Source of the DNA: an uncultured Clostridia bacterium | GTDB lineage: Bacteria; Bacillota; Clostridia; Christensenellales; Aristaeellaceae | Direction of reading: 5' to 3' | DNA length: 64,000 nt | NCBI GenBank assembly: GCA_934630705.1 | Contig: CAKTWP010000009.1 | Span: 1 to 64,000, forward strand | Part shown: piece by piece, positions 17,984-26,953 of the stretch | Layout: each line of letters starts with the position of its first letter | Numbering within the stretch: the stretch's first letter is position 1 | Made by a program: the position numbers and the translations under genes | Notes under the pieces: generated by a model | Database searches by the model: none | Seen by the model: only the letters and a program-made list of their open reading frames with translations | What the model was told of the DNA's origin: nothing

Positions 17984-18193
17984 TTAGGCGGGCCAGTCCC
18001 GCTTGGATTCGATGGCAACGACGCGTTCCTTTTCCAGTTCGCGTTTACGCGCTTTCCACAGCCGCCGCTGATAGACGTCCATCCGCCTGCTCAGCCGCAG
18101 CGCCAGCGCTTCGTTTCCCTCCTCGTATGCCTTGCAGAGCCGGGCCCGGAGCATAAATAACCGATATTCCTGCCGAAAAAGTTGTTTTTCCAT
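17984..18193 (-). CDS. small, highly charged hypothetical protein (69 residues)
   Basis: Unrecognised. It is rich in Arg, Lys, Glu and Leu, and probably one continuous alpha-helix or helical hairpin (residues 8-60) with no cysteine or membrane segment. It is supported as real by an AGGAGG site, a strong promoter at 18262-18290 and a terminator just past the stop. It lies alone between the acetyltransferase and purB. The composition could suit nucleic-acid or ribosome binding, but nothing specific can be claimed. Confidence 0.65.
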   Translation of the reverse strand: MEKQLFRQEYRLFMLRARLCKAYEEGNEALALRLSRRMDVYQRRLWKARKRELEKERVVAIESKRDWPA

Positions 18194-18261
18194 AGTGCTC
18201 GTTTCCTCCTGTTTCCTGCGAATTTTCCGGGCTTTTCTGCGGATTTCCCATCCGCACCCTT

Positions 18262-18290
18262 AGCATACGCCGTCGAAGGAACCTTTTCAA
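18262..18290 (-). promoter_or_regulatory. sigma-A promoter of the small charged protein gene
   Basis: -35 TTGAAA (18290-18285), 17-base spacer and -10 TATGCT (18267-18262) on the - strand. A short hairpin (arms TGCGGAT and ATCCGCA, about 18239-18256) lies at the start of the leader. Nothing else is seen in the interval 18194-18446. Confidence 0.65.
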
Positions 18291-18446
18291 TGAGAGAATT
18301 TGTCGTTTCTTGTCATTTTCCGCTCATTTCGTTCGACAGGATTTGACATGCGGCATTTTGAAGTAATAAGCGGTTTCAATTATTCCGTTTTATTCATTCC
18401 GGACATCCGATGCAAACAGCTGTCAAGCCATCAACGCATTGCTGCC

Positions 18447-19040
18447 TTACTTCGTTTCCCTTTTTTCGCCACGCACGCCGATGCACCGGGCGGGCACACC
18501 GGCCATAATGCTGTAAGGCGGCACATCCCTGGTGACCACCGCGCCGGCGGCCAGCACGCTCCCGCGGCCGATGGTCACCCCCGCCATGATGTTCACCCGG
18601 GACGCCACCCACACATCGTCCTCGATCACGATGGGCGCGTAATTCATGCCCTGCTTGCGGATGGGCGTATTCGGATCATCAAACCGATGATTGGCGGAAA
18701 CCATCATGCAATGGGCCGCAATGCGCACGTTATTGCCGATGGTGATCGGGGCCTGGGGATAGCCACAAAGCACCGTGTACATCTGCACTGATGCGTTCTC
18801 CCCAATGGTCACGCTGCCCTGCACGCAGGCCCCGGCGGCCACGCTGCTGCCCGCGCCGATATGAATTTCTCCCTGCCGGGCGCAGATTTTTGCTTCCGGG
18901 CTGATGGGGCAGCCCGGATGAATGAACACGTTTTTCCGGCGATTGGCCAGCCAGCGTCCCACCTTGGTGGAAAAGCGCCTGCCCCGGGTATCCTGGGTGG
19001 GCATACTCATGCCGCCCTCTAAAATGGTCCAGATGCTCAT
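18447..19040 (-). CDS. left-handed beta-helix acyltransferase (hexapeptide-repeat, WbbJ-like)
   Basis: The 197-residue protein is built of hexapeptide repeats ([LIV]-G-x4) from about residue 45 on: IHPGCPI, IHIGAGSS, VTIGENA, ITIGNNV, VIEDDVWV and VTIGRGSV. It ends with GVPARCIG, the signature of maltose/galactoside O-acetyltransferase-like enzymes. The likely reaction is acetyl transfer from acetyl-CoA to a sugar or polysaccharide. Its ATG overlaps the stop of the preceding propeller gene by 4 bases (ATGA), so the two are translationally coupled. Confidence 0.85.
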   Translation of the reverse strand: MSIWTILEGGMSMPTQDTRGRRFSTKVGRWLANRRKNVFIHPGCPISPEAKICARQGEIHIGAGSSVAAGACVQGSVTIGENASVQMYTVLCGYPQAPITIGNNVRIAAHCMMVSANHRFDDPNTPIRKQGMNYAPIVIEDDVWVASRVNIMAGVTIGRGSVLAAGAVVTRDVPPYSIMAGVPARCIGVRGEKRETK

Positions 19041-20239
19041 GGGCGCAGAACCTCCTCCGGGATTTCCATCCGCACCAGCTGCGACAGCCCCCGCGCATCC
19101 ATCCGGTTCAGCCAGATTCCCTTGCCATCCCGGGTGAACACCGGGTGATTATCCACATGGCTGGGATTCCGCCCCGGCTCCGGCGTGCCCACAGCCTCCG
19201 GCTCCTGCAGCGCCCAGACCACCCGGTCCTCCCGCAGATCAATCAGGCGGATCTGATCCGTTTCCCCCTGATACCGATCCGTCAACACCAGATGGGGCAA
19301 AGTAGGATGCCGGGAGGGATGGCCGCCGCCGTGGGTGGTCAGCGACAGCGGCCGGTAATCCGTGCCATCATCTCCCACCTCCATCAGGCACAGCTCCTGA
19401 CACCCTTGCGGGAAGCCATAGCCGATAAGATGGCGGCTGTCGGGCTGATAAGACCAATGCACGCCCTTGTTCTCTTCGCATTGCTCCCGGGCCAGATGCA
19501 CGTTGGTCAGGTCTGCATTGGCGGTAAGAATATACATAATCCGCGGCTCACCCCGGCGGCGATCCACGCAATGATTGCCGAAATGGAACATGCATTTTTT
19601 CCCGTCCGGGCTCCAGCGCAGGCAATAGGCCATCAGCGTCAGCCCATCGCCGGTTTTCCGCTTCTGCTCCGCTTCCCATGCATCCAGCCGGGGATCCTGC
19701 ACCATGTCCCGCAGCTGAGCCACTCTCAGGGCCAGGCGGCTTTCCCGCCGGTCAAAATCATAGGTAAACAGCCCGTGGCGATCCCGCTCCCCAAAGGGCA
19801 CCGGCGCGCGATCAGGATAAAAATGGGTGTCGCCATAGCCGGCGGCATACAGCATGCCCAGCAGCCCGGAGGTCACCGGCCCATCGCCCGTGGGCGCGCC
19901 CTCCATATCCGCCCCCTCCAGACGTACTTCCCGGCCCGTGGCAATCTCACGGCGGGTAACGGCGGGACGGTCGTAGGCCCCGCCGGACTGATAATACACG
20001 TATTTTCCGTCCGGGCTCCAGCTTTGCCACAGGCCTGTATGCCAGAAGTTTCGATCCAGCGGCACGCCGCCGAATTTGTCCAGCAGGCGGCCCTCTCCAT
20101 CCATGATGGCCACATAGGCCTTGCCCTCGTCCAGATTGGCTGCGCCCAGCAGCACCCGGCCCGATCCGTCCGGCGCTTCGGGGCACACCGTATAATAAGA
20201 CAGCAGGCACCAATGATCCTTTACCTGAAACACCTGCAT
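19037..20239 (-). CDS. oligogalacturonate-lyase-like / TolB-type beta-propeller protein
   Basis: A 400-residue protein without signal peptide. Propeller strands recur with WSPDGK (about 74 and 208), YSYQPDSRHLIG-type turns and FTRDGKGIWLN. Histidine-rich loops (THGGGHPSRHPTLPH and NPSHVDNHPVF) resemble the metal-binding histidines of oligogalacturonate lyases (PL22), which convert short oligogalacturonides to DKI in the cytoplasm. The enzyme call is plausible but not certain; a non-catalytic propeller is possible. A GGGGGAG site precedes the ATG. It is coupled to the acetyltransferase and divergent from the glycerol-1-phosphate dehydrogenase. Confidence 0.65.
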   Translation of the reverse strand: MQVFQVKDHWCLLSYYTVCPEAPDGSGRVLLGAANLDEGKAYVAIMDGEGRLLDKFGGVPLDRNFWHTGLWQSWSPDGKYVYYQSGGAYDRPAVTRREIATGREVRLEGADMEGAPTGDGPVTSGLLGMLYAAGYGDTHFYPDRAPVPFGERDRHGLFTYDFDRRESRLALRVAQLRDMVQDPRLDAWEAEQKRKTGDGLTLMAYCLRWSPDGKKCMFHFGNHCVDRRRGEPRIMYILTANADLTNVHLAREQCEENKGVHWSYQPDSRHLIGYGFPQGCQELCLMEVGDDGTDYRPLSLTTHGGGHPSRHPTLPHLVLTDRYQGETDQIRLIDLREDRVVWALQEPEAVGTPEPGRNPSHVDNHPVFTRDGKGIWLNRMDARGLSQLVRMEIPEEVLRP

Positions 20240-20277
20240 TTTTGCCGCTCCCCCTTTTTCTTTGGTTTTCGCTGTTT

Positions 20278-20390
20278 CAGGGTTTCGATTTCGATTTCGG
20301 AAAACCCTGCCCCGAAACGTTCACAATTATGAATTGCCGCCGGGTTTCCCCCGCTTTTCTCTTGCGAAGGCGCGGGGTTTATGATACGCT
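20278..20390 (+). promoter_or_regulatory. divergent intergenic region with inverted repeat and probable promoter
   Basis: CAGGGTTT (20278-20285) is repeated inverted at 20302-20309 around a short TTTCGA repeat. Rightward promoter candidates are TTGCGA (20362-20367), 17 bases, TACGCT (20385-20390), or the better -10 TATGAT (20380-20385) with a poor -35. The region separates divergent genes 20239 and 20472. Confidence 0.4.
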
Positions 20391-20471
20391 GAGATGGGAA
20401 AAAAGCTGCGTTCGCCGCCCCGGGAAAGCGTCCGGGCGGAAAATATTGCAAATTCAGAGGAGGACATCATC

Positions 20472-21839
20472 ATGAGCTATCAGCTTTCTTACGATGCGGA
20501 CAGCCGTCTCATCATCTCCGGCATTGAATGCGACTGCCCCTGCGAGCATAACAAGCCGCAGCAGGACATCTACGTGGGCAACGGCATTGTGAACAACATT
20601 GCCAAATACATCCGCAAGCGGGGCCTGGGCGCCAAGTGCGTGCTGGTGGCGGACAATATCACCTGGGATGTGGCCGGCCGCAAGGTGCGTGACCTGCTGG
20701 CGGCGGATGGATTTGAAGTGGTCCCCTGCGTAATCCGTCGGGACGGCCCCATGGATCCGGATGAAAGCGCCGTGGGCGAAGCGCTGCTGGCCATTAAGCC
20801 GGACACGGAGTTTCTGGTCTCGGTGGGCTCCGGCTCCATTACGGATACCACCCGCGTAGTGGCCAAGCGCACAGGGCTGCCCCAGGTCTGCGTGGGCACC
20901 GCTGCTTCCATGGACGGCTACACCTCCGTGGTCTGCCCCCTGATTCTCCATGGCGTAAAGATTCACCGGGATGGCAAATGCCCGGAGATCATCCTGTGCG
21001 ATATCGACATTATCAAGACCGCGCCCATGGACATGGTCTGCTCCGGCGTGGGCGATGTGCTGGGCAAGTTCATTGCCAAGGCGGACTGGATCATCGGCAA
21101 CATCATCAACGACGAGCCCTATTGCCCCACCTGCGGCCAGATCGTTACCGATGCGGTAAACAAGCTGATCGACAACGTGGATGAGATCAAGAGCCGCTCG
21201 GACAAGGGCATGAAGATTCTTATTGAAGCGCTGCTGCTGGCGGGCATGACCATTATGATTATCGGCAACACCCGGGCTGTGGCCTCCGTGGAGCATAATA
21301 TCGCCCATTACTGGGAAATGATGCAGCTGATTCACGGCCATAAGCCCCCGCAGCACGGCGCGTCCGTGGGCGTGGCCACGCTGCTTGTCTGGCCCCTGTT
21401 CACCCGCTTTGCCAAAGAGGATTTGAGCAGGCTGGATCTGGAAAAGATCAAGGCCAACCGCATCAGCCGGGAGGACCGGGTGAAATGGATGCTGTATGCC
21501 TATGAGGAAGAAGCCGCCACGTCCATCATGGGGGATAATGAAGGCGATTTCCTGCCCTGGGAGGAGCAGGAGCGCCGCATTCGCCGGGCGCAGGAGCGCT
21601 TTGCGGAAATCAAGGCCTGCATTGATGATCTGCCGCCCTTTGAAAAGGTGTATGGCACCATGGCGCGGCTGGGCGCGCAGCTGACGGCCGCAGATTGCGG
21701 CGTGGATCAGCATCTGCTGAACGTGTCCATGTACTGCGCCAAGGATTACCGCACCCGCTACACCCTGTTCAAGACGCTGGATGAATGCGGGCTGCTGGAC
21801 GAATATTTGAAGGATTATCCCAAGGATTGGGAGAAATAA
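20472..21839 (+). CDS. sn-glycerol-1-phosphate dehydrogenase (EgsA/AraM family)
   Basis: Reduces dihydroxyacetone phosphate to sn-glycerol-1-phosphate with NAD(P)H. The 455-residue protein shows the iron-containing alcohol-dehydrogenase-like fold: SVGSGSITDTTR and GTAASMDGYTS for cofactor and substrate, and metal ligands in GVGDVLGK, SVEHNIAHYW and QHGASVG. These match bacterial AraM/EgsA. The start at 20472 follows AGAGGAGG; an in-frame ATG 78 bases earlier lacks a site. The IclR gene follows by 38 bases, suggesting a two-gene operon. The product's use in this organism is unknown. Confidence 0.9.
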   Translation: MSYQLSYDADSRLIISGIECDCPCEHNKPQQDIYVGNGIVNNIAKYIRKRGLGAKCVLVADNITWDVAGRKVRDLLAADGFEVVPCVIRRDGPMDPDESAVGEALLAIKPDTEFLVSVGSGSITDTTRVVAKRTGLPQVCVGTAASMDGYTSVVCPLILHGVKIHRDGKCPEIILCDIDIIKTAPMDMVCSGVGDVLGKFIAKADWIIGNIINDEPYCPTCGQIVTDAVNKLIDNVDEIKSRSDKGMKILIEALLLAGMTIMIIGNTRAVASVEHNIAHYWEMMQLIHGHKPPQHGASVGVATLLVWPLFTRFAKEDLSRLDLEKIKANRISREDRVKWMLYAYEEEAATSIMGDNEGDFLPWEEQERRIRRAQERFAEIKACIDDLPPFEKVYGTMARLGAQLTAADCGVDQHLLNVSMYCAKDYRTRYTLFKTLDECGLLDEYLKDYPKDWEK

Positions 21840-21877
21840 ACCGCAAAGCCGTTCGCGCGGGAAAAGGAGGGAAAACC

Positions 21878-22648
21878 ATGGCGGATGTGCCCAATCGCAC
21901 CCTGGGCCGGGGACTGAAAATGCTGGAGCTGCTCTCCCGGCATCCCGAGGGGCTGGCGCTGTTCGAGCTGGCTCAGATGCTGGAGCTGCCCAGGAGCACG
22001 GCCTTTAACCTGGCCCGCACGCTCACCGATCTGGATTACACCTTCTTCAACGCCGAAACCAATCGCTACACCCTGGGGCTGCGCATGTTCGAGGTGGGCA
22101 GCGCAGCCATCCAGCGGATTGACATCCTGTCGGTGATCCGCAGCTGCATGACGGAAATCTATCAGCAGATCAACGAAACCATGCATCTGGGCATCCGTTC
22201 GGATTTGGACGTGCTGTATATCGACAAGATCGAATCCACCCGTTCCATCCGCATGACCAGCTATGTGGGCCGGCGCACGCCCATGTATTGCACGGCGCTG
22301 GGGAAGGCCATTCTGGCCGGAATGAATGAGGATCTGGTGCGGGCGCTGTATCGCCAGAATCCCTTCACCGCCCTTACCGAGCATACCACCGCCTCCCGTC
22401 AGGAGCTGATGCAGCAGCTGGCGGTAATCCGTCAGCGGGGCTATGCCACCGAGCGGGATGAGTCCGTTCAGGGCGTGAGCTGCGCGGCGGTGGCACTGCC
22501 AGATCAATCCGGCCAGCCCATGTATGCCATCAGCGTGTCCGTGCCCTCCTATCGGGTGGAGGATGCAGACATCCACCGCTATGGCCGCATGCTGCTGGAC
22601 GCCCGCGCCAAGATCGAGCGCTTTTCCCGGGCGGCGGGGGTTATCTGA
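21878..22648 (+). CDS. IclR-family transcriptional regulator
   Basis: The 256-residue protein has an N-terminal winged helix (about 8-65; LFELAQMLELPRSTAFNLA) and a C-terminal IclR effector domain (GLRMFEVGS, TALGKAILAGM, and the RGYATERDESVQGVSCAA signature). The ATG at 21878 follows AAGGAGG. IclR proteins usually sense small organic acids. It may regulate the glycerol-1-phosphate dehydrogenase and/or the convergent uronate locus at 22911-35954; position supports either. Confidence 0.93.
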   Translation: MADVPNRTLGRGLKMLELLSRHPEGLALFELAQMLELPRSTAFNLARTLTDLDYTFFNAETNRYTLGLRMFEVGSAAIQRIDILSVIRSCMTEIYQQINETMHLGIRSDLDVLYIDKIESTRSIRMTSYVGRRTPMYCTALGKAILAGMNEDLVRALYRQNPFTALTEHTTASRQELMQQLAVIRQRGYATERDESVQGVSCAAVALPDQSGQPMYAISVSVPSYRVEDADIHRYGRMLLDARAKIERFSRAAGVI

Positions 22649-22670
22649 AAAAGCAGAGAAAAATTTATGC

Positions 22671-22699
22671 GGGGGCACTTTTGCGTCAAAAGTGCTCCC
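22671..22699. repeat. variable-stem hairpin unit, copy C1
   Basis: 22671-22682 pairs with 22688-22699 (12 bp, one G-T pair, 5-nt loop). It is preceded by GC and followed by TCGCG. The base of the stem resembles the units at 22858 and 38548, but the interior differs on both arms. Confidence 0.7.
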
Positions 22700-22752
22700 T
22701 CGCGCTTCCCTGAAAACCGGCTGGGATAAAAACAACGCCGTGCATCATCTGC

Positions 22753-22810
22753 AATGCGCCCCAGAGGGAAGAAGAAAACGCCTATCCGTTTTTCCCATCT
22801 GGGGCGCATT
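22753..22810. repeat. intergenic AATGCGCCCC hairpin, copy C
   Basis: 22753-22765 is perfectly complementary to 22798-22810, and the stem continues as 22766-22770 with 22792-22796. Same outer arm as at 6104 and 10041. It lies between the convergent IclR and heparinase-family genes. Confidence 0.8.
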
Positions 22811-22857
22811 ATTATCGGAATAAATACGAAAATTCCCTATGACTTTCTTGGGAGAGC

Positions 22858-22895
22858 GCGGGAGGTGTTCTTTGGCTGCAAAGAACACCTCCCGC
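22858..22895. repeat. variable-stem hairpin unit, copy C2 (17-bp perfect stem)
   Basis: 22858-22874 is perfectly complementary to 22879-22895 around a 4-nt loop. CTTTCTTGGG precedes it and AATTTTC follows. It may terminate the rightward IclR transcript. Confidence 0.8.
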
Positions 22896-22910
22896 AATTT
22901 TCTTCCCCAG

Positions 22911-24920
22911 TCAGAAACAATACTCCGCGCCGTTTTCCCGGCAGTAATGCGCGCCGCCGGAAGAAAGCGTGAAATGATCGACCTGCCCCCGGAAGCGAAT
23001 CGTAGCGCGGATCTCGCCATCGGCAAAGACGGCGGTGAACCCGGGGGCGTCCTCATCCCGGTGGAGGGGGCATAGCAGCATCAGGCATTCTGTCCGGGGC
23101 GCGGCCGTTTCCAATACCAGCCGCTCTGCGCTGCCCGCCTTGCCCTCCACAGGCATGTCCGGGTAAATATGATATGCATCATGGAGGTAACCCTTCTCCC
23201 GCCGCACGGTCATCTGATCTCCTGCCGCGGCGATTTGCAGCGAAAGGGCGCTCCGAGGCCGCGTCAGTCGGAAGGCAAGCCCCTGCTGCGCAATCTCCAT
23301 TTGCCCATCCCGGGTATTCAGGTTCAGCGGACAGGTAAGCATTCCCGTCTGATCGCCCACGTCCACGCTATCCCACAGCAGGATGTATTCCCCGCCCACC
23401 AGGAAGGCCCGGCGATCATATTGCTTCCAGGCCGGGGCATAGCAGCGCCGGGCATCCGAAGCCATCAGCGAAATCTCCGGATGCAGCTGCTGATGGGGCC
23501 GGGCGGCATTGTGGTAGGAGGTGTATGCCCGGGCTTCCGTGGCCAGCATGCCCATTTCCAGATAATCCAGATGCTGGTTCTGCCCATTCAGGGTCCAGGT
23601 AGCGTGGGCTTTCGTCTGGGTATCAAAGGCCTTGTGCAGCTGCCCGCGATAGCAGGAATGCCCGGGATCCGCCAGAAACAGCTCGCCCCCTGCATAGAGC
23701 AGGAAGCTGTTGCGGTCGTAATGCTCATGGCTGCGGGAACGGGTGCCTCCGCCGCTTTCCATGGCAAACACCAGATCGTTTTCCATGGTAAAGCCGCTGC
23801 GGAGGAACTGATACCCCGTGTCAAAGAAGCAGCGCGCGCCGGCATAGCCCGCGTCTGTCGGGCTCAGCATCCGCTGCTCATCCCGATACAGCGCCAGCAG
23901 CAGCGCATCCGCCCGATGCCAGTATACATGCAGGGATTCATCCGGTCGGCTCAGATCGGCCAGCAGGAAACGATCGATATACCATTGGGCCACGGGATTG
24001 CCCGTGAGATTGGCAAAGAGCAGTGCCTCCGGGGCCTCCATCTGGAAAAAACGAGGGCAATCATGAAAATTCACCGCGGCGGCGATGGGCTTTTCATAGC
24101 CTTTTTCCGTGAGAATGCCTGCCTGATGATACAGTGCCCATTCAAACGCCCGGGCAATCCGCCCCTCCCGCTGCAAATGCGCGTCTTCATGATTTTGCAG
24201 CGCCTGCATGGCAAAGAACAGGCAGTTTACCGGATAGGCCCAGTAATGATAGCCCTCGCCATAGCTGCCGTCGCTCTCCATATTGCCCACCCACAGATTC
24301 AGCGCGTGGACAGCCAGGGCCTTATCCGCATCCCGAGACGGCTCATCCAGCAGCATCAGCGCCAGCAGCCAGGCCACGCTGATGACGCACAGATGATTCA
24401 TCACCCACTTTTTCGATTGAAACCGCACCGACGCGCCCAGCAGCGGATGGGCGTATTGCCGCAGCAATTGCAGCGCCAGCGCCCGATCCTCCGGGCTCAG
24501 AAATTCATAAGCCAGGTCGTACAGCAGCGCCACGCCCATGGTAAGCTGCGCCGTTTCCAGCTCGCCCACCAGCGTTTCCTGTCCGTCCACGATCTGGGTG
24601 CGGGGACGGTTGGGATAATGCGGCCCCTGCCAGAAATCCACACCCCGCCCCGCCAGCTCATGAAGCACCGCGTGGGCCGCCCGGGCATAGCGCTCCTGGC
24701 CCGTTGCCAGCAGCGCCATGCCCAAATCAATGGAGCGATTGCGATAGACATACCAGATTTCCATGGTATCCTCGGGGAAGGACACCGTGCCCAGCGCCGC
24801 CACGCGATCCGCAGTTTTCCGGGTTCTGTCCCAGATGGCGGCAAACCGGGGCGACTGGATATGCTGCCGGAGCCGATCCAGATCTGCCGGAGAAAGCAGC
24901 AGCTTTTTTCGCATATTCAT
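22911..24920 (-). CDS. heparinase II/III-family protein (polysaccharide lyase fold), first of two
   Basis: A 669-residue protein with no signal peptide. An N-terminal alpha/alpha-toroid (about 1-330; note WVMNHLCVISVAWLL and GSYGEGYHYWAYPVN) precedes a C-terminal heparinase II/III beta-sandwich with RSHEHYDRNSFLLY and LADPGHSCYRG. Family enzymes split uronic-acid-containing polysaccharides by beta-elimination; a cytoplasmic form would act on imported oligosaccharides. The exact substrate is unknown. Its ATG overlaps the stop of the upstream gene (TGATG), so translation is coupled. It is the last gene of the uronate locus. Confidence 0.8.
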   Translation of the reverse strand: MNMRKKLLLSPADLDRLRQHIQSPRFAAIWDRTRKTADRVAALGTVSFPEDTMEIWYVYRNRSIDLGMALLATGQERYARAAHAVLHELAGRGVDFWQGPHYPNRPRTQIVDGQETLVGELETAQLTMGVALLYDLAYEFLSPEDRALALQLLRQYAHPLLGASVRFQSKKWVMNHLCVISVAWLLALMLLDEPSRDADKALAVHALNLWVGNMESDGSYGEGYHYWAYPVNCLFFAMQALQNHEDAHLQREGRIARAFEWALYHQAGILTEKGYEKPIAAAVNFHDCPRFFQMEAPEALLFANLTGNPVAQWYIDRFLLADLSRPDESLHVYWHRADALLLALYRDEQRMLSPTDAGYAGARCFFDTGYQFLRSGFTMENDLVFAMESGGGTRSRSHEHYDRNSFLLYAGGELFLADPGHSCYRGQLHKAFDTQTKAHATWTLNGQNQHLDYLEMGMLATEARAYTSYHNAARPHQQLHPEISLMASDARRCYAPAWKQYDRRAFLVGGEYILLWDSVDVGDQTGMLTCPLNLNTRDGQMEIAQQGLAFRLTRPRSALSLQIAAAGDQMTVRREKGYLHDAYHIYPDMPVEGKAGSAERLVLETAAPRTECLMLLCPLHRDEDAPGFTAVFADGEIRATIRFRGQVDHFTLSSGGAHYCRENGAEYCF

Positions 24921-26953
24921 CAGAGCACCTCGATTTCGTCCTCGCCCTCCAGCAGATACACATGGTTGTTCCGAATCCGCAGCCGCAGCAGCTTTTCCTT
25001 TTCCGGGGATTCGATATACCAGTCGCCCTGTTCATCCGGCTTCATATGCCAGCCCTTGATCCGGGGCTCCGCATCGGCCGCGATGGCGCAAATGCGCAGA
25101 TGCTGCCTGCCAGGCCTGGCGTCCACCCAGTTGTAAATCTCGGCAGAGCCTTCCTTGCCCTGACCCTCGGTGTTGGCCAGAGGATGATAATTGCGATGCA
25201 CATAGCCCCAGTCAAACTGCATCCGGGAGGGCAGCTTTTCCCCATCCACGAAGCATTCGCATTCGAACACCTTCATGGCTTCTCCGCCCCGGCGGAACAC
25301 ATACCGATGCTCATCCGCCCGATGGGTATTGAGCTTGCCATCCCGGTTGTTCACGGGGAAATGGGTGCGCATCCGCAGGGGCACCGCCGTTTCCGCCTGA
25401 TCGATAATGAAAATGGCATGGGGCAGCAGGCTTACGAACGCCCGGCGGGCCAGCACCACGTTTTCGTTAAACGCATCGGTCAAATCCATGGAAAGCACAT
25501 GGGCCCGGCCCACAAATGCATTGCGCAGATTCCGCACCCGCGGAGGCTTGCGCTGATAGAAATTGCCATCGGCCGTATACATGGGCTCCACGCCGTCATA
25601 GGGATTGGCGGGCATGCCAAAGTTTTTCTCCTGCGTTTCGCCCACGAAATCGATGGTGGCATGCTGGCTGGTGGAGCAGGAATAGCGATAGGCGTTGAGC
25701 CGATAGCAGCAATGGCCCCCGTCTACGATCATCCGCTCTCTGCCCTGCACAAACTGGAAGGAGCCATGATCCTGATGGCGATGGGAGGTGACGTTCAGGG
25801 GCTGATACCCCGCCTGCACCGCCAGCACGCCCCGGGTGTTTTCCCAGCGATCCCGCAGGATCACCTGGCCGTTTTCAAACTGCATTTTTTCGCAAAGCGT
25901 GGCTTCGCCGGGCGTCAGGGCGGGAGCCATATCCGGCTGCATCAGCACGGCATGATAACGGAACTGGTTATAGAACCCAAAGGTAGCCAGCTCATCCATG
26001 CCCTGTCCGGGATCGGCATAGGTGGTTTCAAACAGCCAGGATGCCAATCCCGCCTCCCGGGGCATGCGATCCTTCAGCCGAACTGCCACCTGCGCCAGCA
26101 CATCCCCGGTGGGACGGAACACCGCCGCGCTGTCGGCAAAATTCAGGGTGCGGGGCCAGACTTCCTCCCCTTCCCAGGGCTTCATATACAGGAAGCTGGC
26201 GGCATACCAGGGAATCAGATGCGCATAGCAATCCAGCTCCACCCCATTGGCCGTATCCGGCCGCAGGCGCAGCAGCAGCTCATTGAGATGGGCCAATGTC
26301 AGGCTGGCGTAATTGGAATACTGCACGGATTCGCCATAGCTGTCCGCATTATAGAGGGAATAGGAATCCCGCAGCAGGAAAAGGGTCTTTTCCACGGCCG
26401 CATCATCGTTAAAATACAGGGCGCACACGCCGTAGCCCATCAGCAGCACGTTATACCAGTTATTGATATGGCCCTGACCCGCCTGAATTTTCTGGCAATA
26501 GCGCAGGCAGGGCTCCATGCCCTTTTCCCGCAGCGCTGCTTCCAGAGAAGCCGTTTCCTCCGCCGTAAACAGCCCATCGCACAGATCCAGAATTTCGCAC
26601 ATGGCCAGGCTCACGTGGGCCGTTTCCAGATGGCCCATCAGCGGCCGCTCATGGCTGCGATACCAGGGGCCGATCCATTCCGTATCCTCAATATCCCGCA
26701 TCCAGAAGGCCACGCCCCGAATCCATTGGCCCAGGGCTTCATCCCGCTCCATATGCCAGGTAAAGGCCGCATCACTGGCCCGCTCCCAGCACAGGTGCCA
26801 CCATTCCTGGGTGTCGCCGGGCTGTACGAAGCCGGGAAAGCGGGTGTTGCGGTAGGTACGATTGCGCAGCGCGTCATAGAGCCGGGCCTGGAAGCTGTCC
26901 GGTTTCGCGGCGCGAAGGCGCGCCGTTTCCTGCTTATCGATAAACCTTGACAT
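24920..26953 (-). CDS. heparinase II/III-family protein, second of two
   Basis: A 677-residue cytoplasmic protein with a helical toroid (about 1-340; note QGHINNWYNVLLMGY and SYGESVQYSNYA) and a C-terminal heparinase II/III domain with SHRHQDHGSFQF and IVDGGHCCYR. It is a diverged paralogue of its neighbour; histidines at the HRHQDH position match the expected active-site region. It probably acts on the same imported oligosaccharides with different linkage or end preference (inference). The start at 26953 is preceded by AGGAGA; it overlaps the end of the GH105 gene by 20 bases. Confidence 0.8.
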   Translation of the reverse strand: MSRFIDKQETARLRAAKPDSFQARLYDALRNRTYRNTRFPGFVQPGDTQEWWHLCWERASDAAFTWHMERDEALGQWIRGVAFWMRDIEDTEWIGPWYRSHERPLMGHLETAHVSLAMCEILDLCDGLFTAEETASLEAALREKGMEPCLRYCQKIQAGQGHINNWYNVLLMGYGVCALYFNDDAAVEKTLFLLRDSYSLYNADSYGESVQYSNYASLTLAHLNELLLRLRPDTANGVELDCYAHLIPWYAASFLYMKPWEGEEVWPRTLNFADSAAVFRPTGDVLAQVAVRLKDRMPREAGLASWLFETTYADPGQGMDELATFGFYNQFRYHAVLMQPDMAPALTPGEATLCEKMQFENGQVILRDRWENTRGVLAVQAGYQPLNVTSHRHQDHGSFQFVQGRERMIVDGGHCCYRLNAYRYSCSTSQHATIDFVGETQEKNFGMPANPYDGVEPMYTADGNFYQRKPPRVRNLRNAFVGRAHVLSMDLTDAFNENVVLARRAFVSLLPHAIFIIDQAETAVPLRMRTHFPVNNRDGKLNTHRADEHRYVFRRGGEAMKVFECECFVDGEKLPSRMQFDWGYVHRNYHPLANTEGQGKEGSAEIYNWVDARPGRQHLRICAIAADAEPRIKGWHMKPDEQGDWYIESPEKEKLLRLRIRNNHVYLLEGEDEIEVL

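Noticed and set aside
22671..22895. Possible CRISPR array because of closely spaced repeats
   Set aside because: The repeats are palindromes of different sequence with unequal spacing, no spacers of uniform length and no cas genes.
23169..26950. Two long + strand open frames over the heparinase-family genes
   Set aside because: Shadow frames without domains; the - strand genes have ribosome-binding sites, coupling and family motifs.
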